The notes under the pieces are model-generated. The model saw only the letters and a list, made by a program, of their open reading frames with translations, searched no databases and was not told the DNA's origin. Positions 43,288 to 51,301 of a DNA stretch of 64,000 bases are shown here, piece after piece. The position numbers and the translations under genes were made by a program. Origin of the DNA: DATARH01 sp963746885 (GTDB lineage Bacteria > Pseudomonadota > Alphaproteobacteria > ATCC43930 > CGMCC-115725); contig CAVVDM010000013.1 in assembly GCA_963746885.1 (NCBI GenBank), positions 310,001 to 374,000 on the forward strand, read 5' to 3'. Numbering within the stretch: the first letter of the stretch is position 1; each line of letters opens with the position of its first letter.

Positions 43288-45108
43288 TCACCCGGCGCCG
43301 CTCTGGCTGGCGCGCCAGGCCCGCCAGCCGCCGAATTCGGTGATGTCGCGCGCGCCCGCGACGGCACATGCCTCGCACAGAAAGCCGGTGACCTCGCCGC
43401 CGTCTTCGAGCGCGATCCGGCCGAGGCCGAGCGGCGCCGCGATGCCAGCGAGAAAGGCGCCGATCGCCGGGGTCGGAATGTCCCAGATTTCGAGCGCAAC
43501 GGCCGCGCCGGCGCCGGGATGCCGCACCAGCCCGGGCCGCTTGCCGTCGGGCAGCGCATAGAGCCGGTAGTCGGGCGCGGTGCGCGCCGCGCGGCGGAAG
43601 CGGGCGCCGAGCGCGACAAGCTCGCCGTTCAACGCCTCGCCTTGCAGATGCGCCCCCAGCACCGCGACCGGCAGATGGGGGAATGGCGTCGCGGCCGGTG
43701 GTGGCGACGGCGCCGGCAGCGGCTGACCGGTGGCGCCGAGCGGCAGCCCGGTGGCCGCATGAAACGCCGCGCCGACCGCGGCGAGCAGCGGGTCGTGAAA
43801 CGCCGGCGCCAGCAACGTCACGCCGGCCGGCAGCCCGTTCGACTGGAAGCCGTTGGGCACCGCGATTGCCGACAGGTCGAGCAGGTTGGCGAAATTGGTG
43901 TAGCGCCCGAGCCGCTCGTTGACCCCGACCGGATCGGCCTCGACCTCGGCGATGCGGTAGATCGTCCCGGACGTCGGCACCAGCAAGAGGTCGATCTGCC
44001 GCCACACGGCTTCGGCCGCATTGCGTAACGCGGCGAGGCGGTGCAGGTCGCGGAACGCGTCGCCGGCGGAAAAGCGGTCGCCGCCCTCGATGACACGCCG
44101 GGTCACCGGGTGCAATATGTCGCGCCGCCCGTCGATCGCGGCGTCGATCGCCGTCATCCGCTCGGCCAGCCAGGCGCCCTGATAGAGCAATGCCGCGGCG
44201 TCGAGAAACGGCGCGAGATCGATCGCCACCGCCTCGCCGCCGAGCGCGGAAAGCCGCGCGATCGCCGCCTCGAACAGCGCCGCGGCCTCGGCGTTGCCGA
44301 AAAACTCGCGCTGGCCGGGCTGCGGCACGCCGAACGCAAAGCGCGGCGGCAGCGCACCGAAGCAGCCGAAGCCGGGCGGCGCCGCGCGCGAGTATTCGTC
44401 CTCCGGGTCGGGGCCGCGGATCACCTCGAGCACCGCTGCCGCATCGGCCACGGTCAGCGCCATGATCGAGACGCAGTCGAGCGAGCGGCAGGCCGGCACG
44501 ACGCCCCTCCCGCTGACCAGGCCGCGCGGCGGCTTCAGCCCGACGATGTTGTTGAACGCGGCCGGCACGCGCCCCGATCCGGCGGTGTCGGTGCCGAGCG
44601 CGAACGCGACCAGCCCGGCCGCCACCGCCACCGCCGAGCCCGAGCTCGACCCGCCCGGAATGAACTCCGGGTCGAACGGGTTGCGCGGCACCCCGTAGGG
44701 CGAGCGGGTGCCGACGAGGCCGGTGGCGAACTGGTCGAGGTTGGTCTTGCCGACCAGCAAGGCGCCGGCCGCGAGCAGGCGCTCGACCACCGGCGCCGAG
44801 CGTGCCGGCAGATGCGCGAATTCGCGGCAGGCGGCGGTGGTCGGCAGGCCGGCGACGTCGATGTTGTCCTTGACCGCGAAGGGCAGGCCGTAGAGCGGCA
44901 TCGCCGCGGTGCCTTCGGTTGCGGCGCGGCGTTCGAGCGCAACGGCGGCGGCCAGCAATTGCGCGTCCGGGACGCGCGAGATCCACACCGCATCCTCGCC
45001 GCGCGCTGCGATGCGGTCGAGGATCTCGCGGGCGAGCGTGCTCGGGCCGGCGGTCCCGGCGGCATAGGCGCGCGTGAGCGCCCGGAAATCGAAACTCGGC
45101 ACCACCAC
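43288..45108 (-). CDS. atzF: Allophanate hydrolase AtzF
   Basis: Hydrolyses allophanate to CO2 and ammonia; 606 aa, matching AtzF. The N-terminal amidase-signature domain has the catalytic Lys in 'YGLPFAVKDNIDVAGLPTT' and the Ser-cisSer pair in 'FIPGGSSSGSAVAVAAGLV'. The C-terminal ~130 residues form the AtzF-specific domain ('VAVLGAHLQGEALNGELVAL', 'PGLVRHPGAGAAVALEIWDI'). Start: a run of GTG codons at 45108-45102 preceded by GAGGGAG; 45108 is used. It is divergent from the ABC transporter-AtzG-AtzE operon, with which it makes biochemical sense. Confidence 0.92.
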   Translation of the reverse strand: MVVPSFDFRALTRAYAAGTAGPSTLAREILDRIAARGEDAVWISRVPDAQLLAAAVALERRAATEGTAAMPLYGLPFAVKDNIDVAGLPTTAACREFAHLPARSAPVVERLLAAGALLVGKTNLDQFATGLVGTRSPYGVPRNPFDPEFIPGGSSSGSAVAVAAGLVAFALGTDTAGSGRVPAAFNNIVGLKPPRGLVSGRGVVPACRSLDCVSIMALTVADAAAVLEVIRGPDPEDEYSRAAPPGFGCFGALPPRFAFGVPQPGQREFFGNAEAAALFEAAIARLSALGGEAVAIDLAPFLDAAALLYQGAWLAERMTAIDAAIDGRRDILHPVTRRVIEGGDRFSAGDAFRDLHRLAALRNAAEAVWRQIDLLLVPTSGTIYRIAEVEADPVGVNERLGRYTNFANLLDLSAIAVPNGFQSNGLPAGVTLLAPAFHDPLLAAVGAAFHAATGLPLGATGQPLPAPSPPPAATPFPHLPVAVLGAHLQGEALNGELVALGARFRRAARTAPDYRLYALPDGKRPGLVRHPGAGAAVALEIWDIPTPAIGAFLAGIAAPLGLGRIALEDGGEVTGFLCEACAVAGARDITEFGGWRAWRASQSGAG

Positions 45109-45244
45109 TGCTGCTCCCTCAGGGTTTCTCGGGCAATCCGTGCAAGGGCTATTCCAAATGCCCGCCAAATAGGCAAGCTGCCTGTTCTCCAGCCGCGCCC
45201 CGTGCCTGCAGCCGCTGCGCCGCCGCTCGCCCGCTAGCGGCGCT

Positions 45245-45269
45245 CTTGTATGCAAGATTGTATGCCAAT
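45245..45269. promoter_or_regulatory. Tandem GntR-like operator sequences
   Basis: Between the divergent atzF and transporter genes lie CTTGTATGCAAG (45245-45256) and, directly after it, ATTGTATGCCAAT (45257-45269). Both are near-palindromes sharing TTGTATGC, on the pattern TTGTATACAA bound by FadR-type GntR regulators. The position, 137 bp before atzF and 79 bp before the binding-protein gene, suits joint control. The regulator is not in the window. Confidence 0.5.
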
Positions 45270-45347
45270 TCCGGCCGGCCGCTCGCCCTGGCACACCGGT
45301 TGCTACGGCAGCCCGAGAGCGAGATCACGAACCGGGGGTGCAGGGCA

Positions 45348-46949
45348 ATGCGGCGGCGGGAATTTCTGAAGAATGCCACGACAACGGCGGCCGGCGCCGT
45401 TGCCGCGTCCTATATCCGGCCGGCCCGGGCGCAGGCGCACAAGGACACATTGCTGACGCTGTCGGAAAATGGCCCTAACAGCCTCGACATCATGGGGATC
45501 GGCACCAACCGGCCGGGCTATGAGGCGTCGTGGAACACCCATGACCGCCTCGTGACCTTCGGGGTCAAGAAGGATGCCAGCGGCCACGACCATTACGACC
45601 ACACCAAGATCGAGCCCGAGCTCGCCGAATCGTGGAATGTCGGCGACATGTCGGCGACCTTCAAACTGCGCAAGGACGCCACCTTTCACGACGGCTCGCC
45701 GGTCACCGCCAAGGACGTCAAATGGTCGTTCGACCGGGCGGTCTCGGTCGGCGGCTTCCCAACCTTTCAGATGAAGGCCGGCTCGCTGCAAAAGCCCGAG
45801 CAGTTCGTCGCGGTCGACGACCACACCTTCCGCATCGATTTCATCCGCAAGGACAAGCTGACCCTGCCGGATCTTGCCGTCCCAGTGCCGGCCATCATCA
45901 ATTCGGGGCTGGCGACGAAGCACGCCACGGAGAAGGACCCGTGGGCATTGGAGTGGCTGAAGACCAACGAGGCCGGCGGCGGCGCGTTTCACGTCGCCAA
46001 ATGGACCCCCGGCCAGGAGCTGGTCTATCAGCGCTTCGACAAGTGGAAATCAGGGCCGCTGCCCAAGCTGCAGCGGGTGATCTGGCGCACCGTGCCGTCG
46101 GCCGGCAACCGTCGCGCGCTGATGGAGCGGGGCGACGCCGACATCTCGTTCGACCTGCCGCCGAAGGACATGTCCGAGCTTGCCGCGGCGAAAAAGCTGA
46201 CGATCGTCGGCACGCCGATCGAGAACGCGATCCAGTACTTCGATATGCAAGTCAAGATGCACCCGTTCGACAACGTCAAGGTGCGTCAGGCGATCGCCTA
46301 TGCGATCCCCTACAAGAAGATCATGGATGCGGCGATGTTCGGCCGCGGCGTGCCGATGTTCGGCGGGCCGGCGACGGTGACGACGACCGACTGGCCGCAG
46401 CCGAGCCCCTATGTCACCGATCTCGACAAGGCCAAGAAGCTGCTCGCCGAGGCCGGCTTTGCCAACGGCTTCGAGACCGTCCTGTCGTTCGACCTCGGCG
46501 CGGCGGTGATCAATGAGCCGCTATGCGAGCTGACCCAGGAAAGCCTGGCGCAGATCGGCGTCAAGGTTTCTCTCAACAAGATCCCCGGCGCCAACTGGCG
46601 CGCCGAGTTCTCGAAGAAGACGTTACCGTTTAGCGCTAACGTATTTGGCGGCTGGCTCAATTATCCCGAGTACTTCTTCTATTGGAATTACCACGGGCAA
46701 AACGCAATCTTCAACTCGATGTCGTATCAGAACCCGGCGATGGATAAGCTGATCGACGCGGCGCGGTTCGAGACCGATCCCGCCAAATACAAAGAGGAGT
46801 GCGAGGGCTTCATCACGATGGCCTTCGACCAGATCCCGCGCATTCCGCTGTTCCAGCCCTATCTCGACGTGGCGATGCAGAAGAACATCACCGGCTATCG
46901 CTACTGGTTCCACCGGCAGCTCGACTACCGGCAACTGGCGAAGGCTTAA
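45348..46949 (+). CDS. ABC transporter substrate-binding protein (SBP_bac_5 family)
   Basis: Periplasmic solute-binding protein of an oligopeptide/nickel-type importer, 533 aa. The Tat-like signal is 'MRRREFLKNATTTAAGAVAA', cleaved after 'RPARA'. The mature protein has 'LAESWNVGDMSATFKLRKDA', 'FHDGSPVTAKDVKWSFDRAV' (family signature) and a C-terminal 'CEGFITMAFDQIPRIPLFQP'. It leads the operon that continues to AtzE. The ligand is unknown; given the AtzE/F/G enzymes, an amide- or ureido-type nitrogen compound is plausible. Intact. Confidence 0.92.
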   Translation: MRRREFLKNATTTAAGAVAASYIRPARAQAHKDTLLTLSENGPNSLDIMGIGTNRPGYEASWNTHDRLVTFGVKKDASGHDHYDHTKIEPELAESWNVGDMSATFKLRKDATFHDGSPVTAKDVKWSFDRAVSVGGFPTFQMKAGSLQKPEQFVAVDDHTFRIDFIRKDKLTLPDLAVPVPAIINSGLATKHATEKDPWALEWLKTNEAGGGAFHVAKWTPGQELVYQRFDKWKSGPLPKLQRVIWRTVPSAGNRRALMERGDADISFDLPPKDMSELAAAKKLTIVGTPIENAIQYFDMQVKMHPFDNVKVRQAIAYAIPYKKIMDAAMFGRGVPMFGGPATVTTTDWPQPSPYVTDLDKAKKLLAEAGFANGFETVLSFDLGAAVINEPLCELTQESLAQIGVKVSLNKIPGANWRAEFSKKTLPFSANVFGGWLNYPEYFFYWNYHGQNAIFNSMSYQNPAMDKLIDAARFETDPAKYKEECEGFITMAFDQIPRIPLFQPYLDVAMQKNITGYRYWFHRQLDYRQLAKA

Positions 46950-46969
46950 CCGCGACGGAGGCGATCGAC

Positions 46970-47227
46970 ATGAGCGCAACCTGTCAAACGGCACCGGAAA
47001 TGGTGGCGCCGCTGGCCTTCCGGCCGCCGCCCGGGTTGGCCGCCAGTCTGGCGGCGCTCGGGCCGGTCGCTACGGCACGGCTGAGGCTGCGGCAATTACT
47101 GTCGGTGATCGCCGGGACGCATCGGCGGCGGCCCGGCGGCGGCGACCCGAACGGGCCGCCCGAGGATCGCCGGGCGGAAGACAATTACTGGGACGACCCG
47201 GCCCTGTGGATGCTGATGCTGCATTGA
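46970..47227 (+). CDS. Small hypothetical protein within the transporter operon
   Basis: An 85-residue frame, MSATCQTAPEMVAPLAFRPP onward, ending 'NYWDDPALWMLMLH'. It is preceded by CGGAGG at a normal distance and placed between the binding protein and the first permease, with 1 bp to the permease start. This argues for real, coupled translation. It has a Pro/Arg-rich middle and an acidic-aromatic C-terminus, with no signal peptide or membrane helix. No family recognised. Confidence 0.55.
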   Translation: MSATCQTAPEMVAPLAFRPPPGLAASLAALGPVATARLRLRQLLSVIAGTHRRRPGGGDPNGPPEDRRAEDNYWDDPALWMLMLH

Positions 47228-47228
47228 G

Positions 47229-48236
47229 ATGATCGTCCTGCGCCGCCTGCTGACCGCGCTGCCGAGCATCATCGGGGTCATCATCGTCACGTTTCTGCTG
47301 ACCCGGGCGTTGCCCGGCGACCCCGCCGCCTATTTTGCCGGTCCGGCCGCCAACAAGCAGGCGATCGAGGAGATCCGCCACAAGCTCGGCTTCGACCGCA
47401 GCCTGCCGGCGCAATTCCTCGACTATGTCGAGAAGCTGGCGCACGGCGACCTCGGCACCTCGCTGACCACCGGGCAGCCCGTGATGACCGAGCTGCTGAC
47501 CCGCCTGCCGGCCTCGGCCGAGCTGACCTTGCTCGGCCTCGTATTGGCGGTGGGGATTGCGGTGCCGCTCGGCATCGCGGCGGCGATGCGGCCGGGCTCG
47601 GCGGTTGACCATGCCTGCCGCATCCTGACCACCGCCGGCGTGTCGCTGCCGACGTTTTTCACCGGCCTGTTGCTCGTCTACCTGTTCTATTACCTCGCCG
47701 GCATCGCGCCGGCGCCGCTCGGCCGCCTCGACGTCTATGCGACGGCGCCGCCGCAATGGACCGGCTTCTACCTGATCGACAGCCTGATCGCCGGCGATTT
47801 CGCGACCTTCCGCGCCGCGCTGGCGCAGCTGATCCTGCCGGCCGCGACGCTGGCGATCTTCTCGCTGGCGCCATTGGCGCGCATCACGCGGGCGTCGATG
47901 CTGGCGGCGCTGGGCAGCGAGTTCATCCGCACGGCGCGGGCCAGCGGATTGCCGCGCCGCCGCATTGTCTACGTCTATGCCTTCCGCAACGCCGTATTGC
48001 CGGTCATCACCACGCTCGGCATGGTGTTCTCGTTCCTGCTCGGCGCCAACGTGCTGGTCGAGAAGGTGTTTGCCTGGCCCGGCATCGGCTCCTACGCGGT
48101 CGAGGCGCTGATCGCCTCGGACTATGCGCCGGTGCAGGGCTTCGTGCTGACGATGGCGCTGCTCTACGTGTTCCTGAACCTGCTGATCGACCTCGTATAC
48201 GGCATGGTCGATCCGCGGGTGCGGCTGGACGCATGA
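47229..48236 (+). CDS. ABC transporter permease (DppB/OppB type)
   Basis: Inner-membrane permease, 335 aa, with about six helices. The start 'MIVLRRLLTALPSIIGVIIV' is family-typical, followed by 'ARITRASMLAALGSEFIRTA'. The EAA loop 'RTARASGLPRRRIVYVYAFR' is the ATPase contact, and 'LVEKVFAWPGIGSYAVEAL' follows. It overlaps the next permease by 4 bp (ATGA). Intact. Confidence 0.93.
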   Translation: MIVLRRLLTALPSIIGVIIVTFLLTRALPGDPAAYFAGPAANKQAIEEIRHKLGFDRSLPAQFLDYVEKLAHGDLGTSLTTGQPVMTELLTRLPASAELTLLGLVLAVGIAVPLGIAAAMRPGSAVDHACRILTTAGVSLPTFFTGLLLVYLFYYLAGIAPAPLGRLDVYATAPPQWTGFYLIDSLIAGDFATFRAALAQLILPAATLAIFSLAPLARITRASMLAALGSEFIRTARASGLPRRRIVYVYAFRNAVLPVITTLGMVFSFLLGANVLVEKVFAWPGIGSYAVEALIASDYAPVQGFVLTMALLYVFLNLLIDLVYGMVDPRVRLDA

Positions 48237-49078
48237 CCGCCGCTTTGCGCCATGCCGGCTACGTGCTCGGCGACAACCCGGTCACCGCCTTCGCCTTCGC
48301 GCTGTTCTCGCTGTTCGTGCTGGGCGCGGTGTTCGGCCCGATTGTGGCGCCCTATGACCCGCTGGCCAGCGACACCGCCCGGGCGCTGACCGGCCCGTCG
48401 CTGGCGCATTGGTTCGGCACCGACCAGCTCGGCCGCGACATCTTCAGCCGCGTCGTCGTCGCCACACGGCTCGATCTCGGGATGGCGATCGTGTCGGTCG
48501 CCCTGGCCTTCGCCGGCGGCACGCTACTCGGGCTCGCGGCCGGGTTTTACGGCGGCTGGACCGACCAGCTGATCGGCCGCGCCGTCGACACGATCATGGC
48601 CTTCCCGCTATTCGTGCTGGCGATGGGCATCGTCGCCGCGCTCGGCAACAGCGTCGCCAACATCGTCTACGCCACCGCGATCATCAACCTGCCGATCTAT
48701 GCAAGGCTCGCCCGCGCCGAGGCGAATGTGCGGCGTGGCGCCGGGTTCGTCGAGGCGGCGCGGCTGTGCGGCAACAGCGAGGCGCGGATCGTGCTGACGC
48801 AGCTCCTGCCCAACATCATGCCGCTGATGATGGTGCAGGTGTCGTTGACGCTCGGCTACGCGATCCTCAACGCCGCCGGGCTGTCGTTCATCGGCCTCGG
48901 GGTGCGGCCGCCGACCGCGGAATGGGGCATCATGGTCGCCGAGGGCGCCAGCAACATCATCTCGGGCGAGTGGTGGGTGGCGCTGTTCCCCGGCCTCGTG
49001 CTGATGGCCGCGGTGTTCTGCTTCAACCTGATGGGCGACGGGCTGCGCGACATCGTCGACCCGCAGCGGCGCACATGA
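48233..49078 (+). CDS. ABC transporter permease (DppC/OppC type)
   Basis: Second permease, 281 aa. It has 'LFGPIVAPYDPL'-like N-terminal features ('VFGPIVAPYDPLASDTARAL'), 'WFGTDQLGRDIFSRVVVATR', the EAA loop 'GFVEAARLCGNSEARIVLTQ', and 'LSFIGLGVRPPTAEWGIMV'. All are hallmarks of DppC. It overlaps dppB-like and dppD-like genes in ATGA fashion, indicating tight translational coupling. Confidence 0.93.
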   Translation: MTAALRHAGYVLGDNPVTAFAFALFSLFVLGAVFGPIVAPYDPLASDTARALTGPSLAHWFGTDQLGRDIFSRVVVATRLDLGMAIVSVALAFAGGTLLGLAAGFYGGWTDQLIGRAVDTIMAFPLFVLAMGIVAALGNSVANIVYATAIINLPIYARLARAEANVRRGAGFVEAARLCGNSEARIVLTQLLPNIMPLMMVQVSLTLGYAILNAAGLSFIGLGVRPPTAEWGIMVAEGASNIISGEWWVALFPGLVLMAAVFCFNLMGDGLRDIVDPQRRT

Positions 49079-50058
49079 TGTACGACCGGCACGCCGTCCC
49101 GCTGCTGTCGGTCGACGGGCTCAACGTCGAGTTCCGCACCCGCAGCGGGATCGTGCGCGCGCTCGACGCGATCGGCTTCGAGTTGCGCCGCGGCGAAACC
49201 CTGGCCCTGGTCGGCGAGAGCGGCTCGGGCAAATCGGTCACCGCCTACGCGATCATGGGCATCCTCGACGCCGCGGCGCGGATCACCGCCGGCCGGATCG
49301 AGTTCGGCGGGCTTGACCTCTTGAGCGCCGGCGAGAAGGCGATGGGCGAGATCCGCGGGCGCGAACTGGCGATCATCTTCCAGAGCCCGCGCACCGCGCT
49401 TAACCCGATCCGCCCGGTCGGCAAGCAGATCGCCGACATTCTGCTGCGCCACGGCAACGTCACCGCCGCGCAGGCGCCGCGCCGCGCCGTCGAGATGCTG
49501 GCGACGGTGCGCATTCCCGACCCCGAGCGCCGCGCCCTCGCCTATCCATTCGAGCTCTCGGGCGGCATGTGCCAGCGGGTGATGATCGCGATGGCGCTGG
49601 CCTGCGAGCCGGCCTTGCTGATCGCCGACGAGCCGACCACCGGCCTCGACATCACGACCCAGGCGGTCATCATGGATTTGATCGCCGAGCTGGCGGCGTC
49701 GCACAACATGGCGACATTGCTGATCACCCACGATCTCGGCCTTGCCGCCGAATATTGCGACCGCATTGCCGTCATGCATGCCGGGCACATCGTCGAGATG
49801 GCGCCGGCCCCGGAGCTCTTTGCGATGCCGCGCCATCCCTATACCGCCAAGCTTGTCGCCGCGACCCCGGGCGAGGCGACTCGGCTCGACGCGCTGGCGT
49901 CGATCCCCGGCGCGCTGCCCGACCTGCGCCGCGCCGATTTGCCGTCGTGCCGCTACAGCGAGCGCTGCGAGCGCGCCGCCCGGGATTGCCGCGAGGCGCC
50001 GCTGTTGCGGCTGACCGCGGCCGACGGGCGGCAGATCGCCTGCCGGCATCCGCTATGA
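49075..50058 (+). CDS. ABC transporter ATP-binding protein (DppD/OppD type)
   Basis: ATPase subunit, 327 aa. Walker A is 'LVGESGSGKSVTAYAI', Q-loop 'IIFQSPRTALNP', signature 'YPFELSGGMCQRVMIAMALA', Walker B 'ALLIADEPTTGLDI', H-loop 'LLITHDLGLAAEYCDRI'. The C-terminal oligopeptide-transporter extension has four Cys ('DLPSCRYSERCERAARDC' and a later 'IACRHPL') that in relatives bind an iron-sulfur cluster. Intact. Confidence 0.93.
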   Translation: MMYDRHAVPLLSVDGLNVEFRTRSGIVRALDAIGFELRRGETLALVGESGSGKSVTAYAIMGILDAAARITAGRIEFGGLDLLSAGEKAMGEIRGRELAIIFQSPRTALNPIRPVGKQIADILLRHGNVTAAQAPRRAVEMLATVRIPDPERRALAYPFELSGGMCQRVMIAMALACEPALLIADEPTTGLDITTQAVIMDLIAELAASHNMATLLITHDLGLAAEYCDRIAVMHAGHIVEMAPAPELFAMPRHPYTAKLVAATPGEATRLDALASIPGALPDLRRADLPSCRYSERCERAARDCREAPLLRLTAADGRQIACRHPL

Positions 50059-51100
50059 GCGACGCCGCGGTGCCCCTTCTCGCCGTCGACGGGCTGCGCA
50101 AGCTCTACCCGGTCGGCAAGGTGGCCCCTCCCTGGCGGCGCCACGCGGCGCGCTCGCTGCTACACGCCGTCGATGGCGTCAGCTTCGCGATCGGCCGGGG
50201 CGAGACGGTCGGGCTGGTCGGCGAATCGGGCTGCGGCAAATCCACCCTGGTGCGCCTGCTCGCGCGCCTGATCGACCCGAGCGCGGGCGCGATCCGGTTC
50301 GACGGCGCGGAGATCGGCGCGGTGCCGGCGCGGCGGTTCGGGCATTCGCCGCAGCGGGCGCAGATCCAGATGGTGTTTCAGGACGCGACCGACAGCCTCA
50401 ACCCGCGCTTCACCGCATCCCGCGCGATCGCCGATCCGCTGCTCCGGCTCTCGCGTCTGTCGGGCCCGGCTCTGCGCGCCCGCGTCGCGGAGGTCGCGCG
50501 GCTGACCGGGCTGCCGCCGGAATTGCTGTCTCGCTTCCCGCACCAGCTGTCGGGCGGGCAGAAGGCGCGCGTCGGGATCGCCCGCGCCATCGCGGTCGAG
50601 CCGCGCCTGCTTGATCCTCGACGAGCCGACTTCGGCGCTCGACGTATCGGTGCAGGTCGTGATCCTGCAATTGCTCGAGGAGCTGAAGCGCACCCTCGAC
50701 CTGTCCTATCTGTTCGTCAGCCACGATCTCAACGTCGTGCGCCTGCTGTGCGACCGGGTGCTGGTCATGTATCTCGGCCATATCATCGAGAGCGGGCCGG
50801 CCCGGCAGATCTTTGCCGCGCCGGCGCATCCCTACACGCAGGCCCTGCTGTCGGCGATCCCCAAGCCGGGCGCCCGCGCCACCCGGATCGGCCTGGCCGG
50901 CGAGCCGCGCAGCCCGATCGACCCCGACCCCGCGATCTGCTCGCTCTATGGGCGCTGCCCGCGCGCAACCGATTTATGCCGCACGCGCCGCGCCGCAATT
51001 GCGCGAAGTCGCCCCCGGCCACGCCGCCGCGTGTCATTATCCGCTCGCGGCAAGTGCCGCACCGACCGGCGCCGCGGAGGCGGTCGCGGCGGTCTCCTAG
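50055..51100 (+). CDS. ABC transporter ATP-binding protein (DppF/OppF type), two apparent frameshifts
   Basis: Second ATPase, about 347 aa after correction. Walker A is 'LVGESGCGKSTLVRLLARL', signature 'FPHQLSGGQKARVGIARAIA'. After 'VEPRLL' an extra T near 50612 shifts the frame, and Walker B continues 'ILDEPTSALDVSVQVVILQL' with H-loop 'YLFVSHDLNVVRLLCDR'. A second extra base near 50989 shifts again to 'APQLREVAPGHAAACHYPL' and the stop at 51100. The length minus two is 348 codons. It is needed for the transporter, so consensus error is likely. Confidence 0.88.
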
Positions 51101-51112
51101 CGAAGAGGCAAC

Positions 51113-51301
51113 ATGGCGGATCCCGATTTCGACGCCGACGCCTATGTCGACGCAGCCGCGGCGCTGATCGGCCTGCCGATCCACCCGGAGCATCGCCCGG
51201 GCGTCGTGCTCAACCTCGCACGCGTGGCGCAGATGGCCGCGCTGGTGATGGATTTTCCGCTGGCCGACGAGACCGAGCCGGCGCCGGTGTTCCGGCCGTG
51301 A
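51113..51301 (+). CDS. atzG: AtzG-like protein (DUF4089, GatC-related partner of AtzE)
   Basis: A 62-residue protein, MADPDFDADAYVDAAAALIG onward, with 'LPIHPEHRPGVVLNLARVAQ' and 'MAALVMDFPLADETEPAPVF'. This is the compact GatC-like pattern of AtzG, which forms a heterotetramer with the amidase AtzE. GAAGAGG precedes the ATG. Its stop overlaps the GTG start of the following amidase, as expected for obligate partners. The assignment is by size, motif and position. Confidence 0.85.
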   Translation: MADPDFDADAYVDAAAALIGLPIHPEHRPGVVLNLARVAQMAALVMDFPLADETEPAPVFRP

